Source: Pseudoduganella buxea
GTDB lineage: Bacteria > Pseudomonadota > Gammaproteobacteria > Burkholderiales > Burkholderiaceae_D
NCBI RefSeq assembly: GCF_009720835.1
Contig: NZ_WNKZ01000053.1
Location: 1 to 43,015, forward strand
Length of the DNA: 43,015 nucleotides
Reading direction: 5' to 3'
The translations under genes were made by a program, and so were the position numbers. The notes beneath the pieces are model-generated. The model was not told the DNA's origin. It ran no database searches and saw nothing but the letters and a program-made list of their open reading frames with translations. Of this stretch, positions 41,855 to 43,015 are shown piece after piece; position 1 is the first letter of the stretch, and each line of letters opens with the position of its first letter.

Positions 41855-43015
41855 CCACGACTGTCTTTCCATTCGACGCCATCGTCGGCCAGCGGCAATT
41901 GCGCGACGCGCTGCTGCTGTGCGCCGTCGATCCTTCCATCGGCGGCGTGCTGGTGCGGGGCGACAAGGGCACGGCCAAGAGCACGGCCGCCCGTGCACTG
42001 GCCGATGTCCTGCCGGCCATCGACCGAACGCCCGGTTGCGCCTTCAACTGCGCGCCCGGCCAGCCCTGCGAGCAATGCGCTACCTGCGGCGACGGCGGCG
42101 CGCCGCAAGCATCCGCCGTGCCCTTCGTGACCTTGCCGCTCGGTGCGACCGAGGACCGCGTGCTGGGCAGCCTGGATATCGCCACGGCCCTGCAGGGCGG
42201 CCGGCGCGCCTTCCAGCCTGGCCTGCTGGCCGGCGCCCACCGGGGCATCCTGTACATCGACGAAGTCAACCTGCTGGCCGACCACCTGGTGGACGTGCTG
42301 CTGGACGTGGCGACATCCGGCGTCAACAGCGTGCAGCGCGACGGCCTGGCGCTGTCCCACCCGGCCCGCTTCACCCTGGTGGGCACGATGAACCTGGAGG
42401 AGGGCGACCTGCGTCCGCAACTGCTGGACCGCTTCGGCTTGATGGTGGAAGTCACGGCCCCGCGCGAAAAGGCCGAGCGCAGCGAAGTGGTACGGCGCCG
42501 GATTGCCTTCGAGGCCGATCCGGCCGCCTTCCACGCCGCGTGGCACGGTGCGCAGCAGGCCTTGCGCGAGCGACTCGCCACGGCGCAGCGCCTGCTTCCG
42601 GACGTGCAGCTGGACGATGCGATGCTGGACCTGATCAGCCACCTGTGCTGCGAATTCGACGTGGCCAGCCTGCGTGCCGACATCGTCATGCACAAGGCGG
42701 CGCGCGCCATGGCGGCGCTGGACCATCGCACCCGCGTCACGCCGGACGATCTGCGCAGCGCCGCGCAACTGGTGCTGCCGCACCGGCGCCGGCGCAAGCC
42801 CTTCGAGCAGCCGGGCCTGGACCAGTCGCGGCTGGACGAACTGCTGGCACCGCCGCCACCACCGCCCCCGGCCGAAGAACAGGGCGACGGCGATGCAGGT
42901 GAGGAGCAGGCACCGGAGACGCCTGGAGACGACGCCGCCGGCCAGGTCTTCGCCGCTGCCGCCGCCGGCGCCGCGCCCGAACTGCGGGTCGAGGCGGCAG
43001 CGGCGAAGACCTGGC
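41851..43015 (+). CDS. ChlI/ChlD-like ATPase subunit of cobaltochelatase (3' cut by window)
   Basis: The first 388 residues of a magnesium-chelatase-type AAA+ subunit. Residues 1-310 form the AAA domain: Walker A GDKGTAKST (about 38-46), Walker B ILYIDEVNLL, sensor GTMNLEEGDLRPQLLDRFG. A Cys cluster (CAFNCAPGQPCEQCATC) near residue 66 is usual for bacterial ChlI-type members. A Pro-rich and acidic linker follows, the arrangement of fused ChlI-ChlD proteins, so a C-terminal von Willebrand A domain is expected beyond the edge. It would power CobN in place of CobS/CobT. It overlaps cobN by 4 bases (ATGA). Confidence 0.92.
   Translation, partial: MTTTVFPFDAIVGQRQLRDALLLCAVDPSIGGVLVRGDKGTAKSTAARALADVLPAIDRTPGCAFNCAPGQPCEQCATCGDGGAPQASAVPFVTLPLGATEDRVLGSLDIATALQGGRRAFQPGLLAGAHRGILYIDEVNLLADHLVDVLLDVATSGVNSVQRDGLALSHPARFTLVGTMNLEEGDLRPQLLDRFGLMVEVTAPREKAERSEVVRRRIAFEADPAAFHAAWHGAQQALRERLATAQRLLPDVQLDDAMLDLISHLCCEFDVASLRADIVMHKAARAMAALDHRTRVTPDDLRSAAQLVLPHRRRRKPFEQPGLDQSRLDELLAPPPPPPPAEEQGDGDAGEEQAPETPGDDAAGQVFAAAAAGAAPELRVEAAAAKTW

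Noticed and set aside
37607..41998. A 1,463-codon open frame antisense to cobN
   Set aside because: It arises from the strong G/C third-position bias of cobN read backwards. The product is rich in His/Arg/Gln/Ala/Val, has no family motif, and has no ribosome site. CobN motifs on the plus strand are unmistakable.

Overview
The window is high-GC, gene-dense bacterial DNA that looks like a betaproteobacterium of the Oxalobacteraceae (Massilia, Pseudoduganella or Duganella type). This is an inference from base composition, the PEP-CTERM sorting signal at the left end, the Prc/AKR/acyl-CoA dehydrogenase protein types, and the fused ChlI-type cobaltochelatase beside CobN. No rRNA or species marker is present. 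All coordinates and motifs were read by eye, with no database search.

Left part (1-12.8 kb): a PEP-CTERM protein, tRNA-Leu(UAA), a solo ParB-like protein, a secreted penicillin/AHL-type acylase, an orphan membrane protein, a 360-bp intergenic array of three 75-bp repeats, and a coupled reverse trans-sulfuration pair (cystathionine beta-synthase and a gamma-lyase/synthase-type enzyme). These are followed by thymidine kinase, a small HExxH membrane protein and the tail-specific protease Prc. Between Prc and the next gene lies a compact candidate small RNA of about 64 nt with its own promoter and terminator.

Middle (13-25.5 kb): an aldo/keto reductase, a histidinol-phosphatase-type inositol monophosphatase family enzyme, a lower-GC AhpD-like gene, an NHL-propeller/M23 fusion, a lipid kinase, a Tat-type alpha/beta hydrolase divergent from a LysR regulator coupled to an epimerase, a two-subunit acyl-CoA dehydrogenase, and BluB (the lower ligand of vitamin B12).

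Right-middle (25.5-32.6 kb): a looser, accessory-like block with long non-coding gaps. It holds a BCCT betaine/choline transporter, a TerB-like protein, a small hypothetical protein, a DUF819 membrane protein, and an NhaA Na+/H+ antiporter interrupted by one in-frame amber codon.

Right end (32.6-43 kb): a Fur-box-preceded TonB siderophore receptor with a PepSY membrane protein reads leftward. A cobalamin riboswitch drives a rightward, tightly coupled operon: cbtB, cbtA, a [2Fe-2S] thioredoxin-like ferredoxin, cobN, and a ChlI/ChlD-like chelatase subunit cut by the window end. The logic is cobalt uptake, insertion into the corrin ring, and shut-off by B12. His-rich stretches occur in CbtB, CbtA and, strikingly, as a 46-residue His/Asp run inside CobN.
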